Positions 63,133-64,000 of a DNA stretch of 64,000 bases are shown piece by piece; within the stretch, counting starts at the first letter, position 1; each line of letters opens with the position of its first letter. Source of the stretch: Rhodococcus sp. X156. Lineage in GTDB: Bacteria > Actinomycetota > Actinomycetes > Mycobacteriales > Mycobacteriaceae. Position numbers and translations under genes: made by a program. Location of the stretch: the NCBI RefSeq assembly GCF_004006015.1, contig NZ_CP034766.1, forward strand, positions 620,001-684,000. The letters run 5' to 3'. The notes under the pieces were generated by a model that was not told the origin of the DNA, made no database searches, and was given only the letters and a program-made list of their open reading frames with translations.

Positions 63133-64000
63133 GTGGCCCCCATTGCGTCCTGCATGGATTGTTCCGCGCCCACCCGCAGCGGCAGCCGGAAGCTGAAGGT
63201 GGTGCCCTCACCCTCCACGCTGCGCACCGCCAGCGTGCCCTGGTGCGCGGTGACGATCGCCCGGGTGATGGCCAGCCCCAGGCCCACCCCCGCGATGGCG
63301 TTGGTGGTGGCGGTGGTGGCGCGGAAGAAGCGGGTGAACAGCTGCTCCAGCTCGCCGGCGGGGATGCCGTAGCCGGTGTCGCGCACGCTCACCAGCGCCG
63401 CCGGCCCGCCCTCGCCGTCGGGCTCCACCACCAGGCACAGGCACACCGACCCGCCCCGCGGGGTGAACTTCACCGCGTTGGACAACAGGTTGTCGCAGGC
63501 CTGCCCCAGGCGCACCGCGTCCCCGGCCACCAGCACCGGGTGCTCGGGCAGCTCGGTCTCCACCAGCACCCCTGCAGCCGCGGCCACCGGCACCGCGGTG
63601 TCGGCCGAGGCCGCCAGCACCGCCACCAGGTCCACCGCGCTCTGGGCCACCACGAACTTGCCCGCCTCCACCTGCGCGGTGAACAGCAGGTCGCCCACCA
63701 GGTGCAGCAGCCGGTTGGCGTTGCGCTCCACAGTGGTCAGGTACTGCTGCTGCTGCTCGGTCAGCGGGTCGTCGGGGTCGTCCAGCACCAGCTCCAGGTA
63801 GCCCAGGATGGACGACAGCGGGGTGCGCAGCTCGTGCGAGATGAGGCTGATGAACTCGTCCTTGAGCCGGGCCACCTCCCGGGTCTTGGTCATGTCGGTG
63901 GCCACGAACAGGTAGCCCACCAGCTCGCCGTGGGCGTCGTGGCGCGGGGTGATGGCCAGCTCCACGCTGAGCAGCCGTCCGTCGGTGGTGCGGTAGGTGC
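63129..64000 (-). CDS. PAS-type sensor histidine kinase, partial
   Basis: The C-terminal 290 residues of a histidine kinase. Seen: the end of a PAS domain (YRTTDGRLLSVELAITP, GYLFVATDMT), an HisKA domain with SHELRTPLSSILGYLEL (phospho-acceptor His), and the ATP-binding HATPase_c domain with QACDNLLSNAVKF and VRDTGYGIP. The gene runs off the right edge of the window. Its stop overlaps the REC-HPt gene, so together they form a hybrid phosphorelay pair. The signal is unknown. Confidence 0.93.
   Translation of the reverse strand, partial: TYRTTDGRLLSVELAITPRHDAHGELVGYLFVATDMTKTREVARLKDEFISLISHELRTPLSSILGYLELVLDDPDDPLTEQQQQYLTTVERNANRLLHLVGDLLFTAQVEAGKFVVAQSAVDLVAVLAASADTAVPVAAAAGVLVETELPEHPVLVAGDAVRLGQACDNLLSNAVKFTPRGGSVCLCLVVEPDGEGGPAALVSVRDTGYGIPAGELEQLFTRFFRATTATTNAIAGVGLGLAITRAIVTAHQGTLAVRSVEGEGTTFSFRLPLRVGAEQSMQDAMGAT

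Overview
The window is high-GC actinobacterial chromosome. Gene content points to the Mycobacteriales/Pseudonocardiales side of the class: a BldD-type regulator, a PPE/EspG/DUF3558 type VII secretion accessory set, a DUF222-HNH protein, an F420-type luciferase-like oxidoreductase, a GAF-ANTAR regulator, DUF732 and DUF4352 exported proteins, a class F-type sortase, and dense ATGA/GTGA gene overlaps with frequent GTG/TTG starts. I cannot name the genus.

Layout. 1-3.2 kb: a three-gene molybdenum hydroxylase operon (large, 2Fe-2S, FAD subunits; the FAD gene runs off the left edge), of the form II AYRGAGR type and therefore probably not a true CO dehydrogenase. 3.4-5.9 kb: an SDR, then an NmrA-like/CPBP protease pair. 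6.1-11.3 kb: a membrane NRPS with adenylation, thiolation, six TM and three hexapeptide-rich domains, the layout of poly-lysine synthetases, coupled to an M1 zinc aminopeptidase. 11.3-18.7 kb: F420 oxidoreductase, aminoglycoside-phosphotransferase-fold kinase, alpha/beta hydrolase, BNR-repeat protein plus MoaD-like carrier, secreted phytase-like esterase and a membrane protein. 18.7-25 kb: tRNA-Arg(CCU), the BldD homologue, a repeat-rich DUF4352 protein, two coiled-coil/CsbD stress proteins, an acyltransferase and GAF-ANTAR. 25-32 kb: FAD/Rieske oxidoreductase, a malQ-SDR-asparaginase overlap operon, an acyl-CoA synthetase. 32-37.2 kb: an orphan ESX-type accessory set (small helical protein, DUF3558 lipoprotein, PPE protein, EspG) split by a DUF222-HNH gene on the other strand. 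37-40.7 kb: acyltransferase-3, DUF732 lipoprotein, succinate-semialdehyde-type dehydrogenase.

41.2-62.3 kb is a surface polysaccharide locus. It begins with PglF-, PglE- and PglC-like genes (a UDP-bacillosamine-type route and priming phosphosugar transferase), continues with glycosyltransferases, an epimerase, an acetyltransferase, Wzy-like polymerase, Wzx-like flippase and a nucleotide-sugar dehydrogenase, then a Wzz/BY-kinase, a DUF4012 protein, a secreted Gly/Ser-rich protein, a sortase and an SGNH-like protein. It closes on the other strand with the cognate low-molecular-weight phosphatase and a PglD-like acetyltransferase. From about 44.9 to 57.7 kb the DNA is clearly less GC-rich, and both edges of that block fall inside genes, suggesting the variable core was exchanged by recombination. 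The window ends with a REC-HPt response regulator and the start of a PAS histidine kinase.

The most interesting items are the poly-amino-acid synthetase/aminopeptidase pair, the mosaic polysaccharide locus with its split bacillosamine pathway, the interrupted ESX accessory set, and the cluster of small surface proteins around the sortase.
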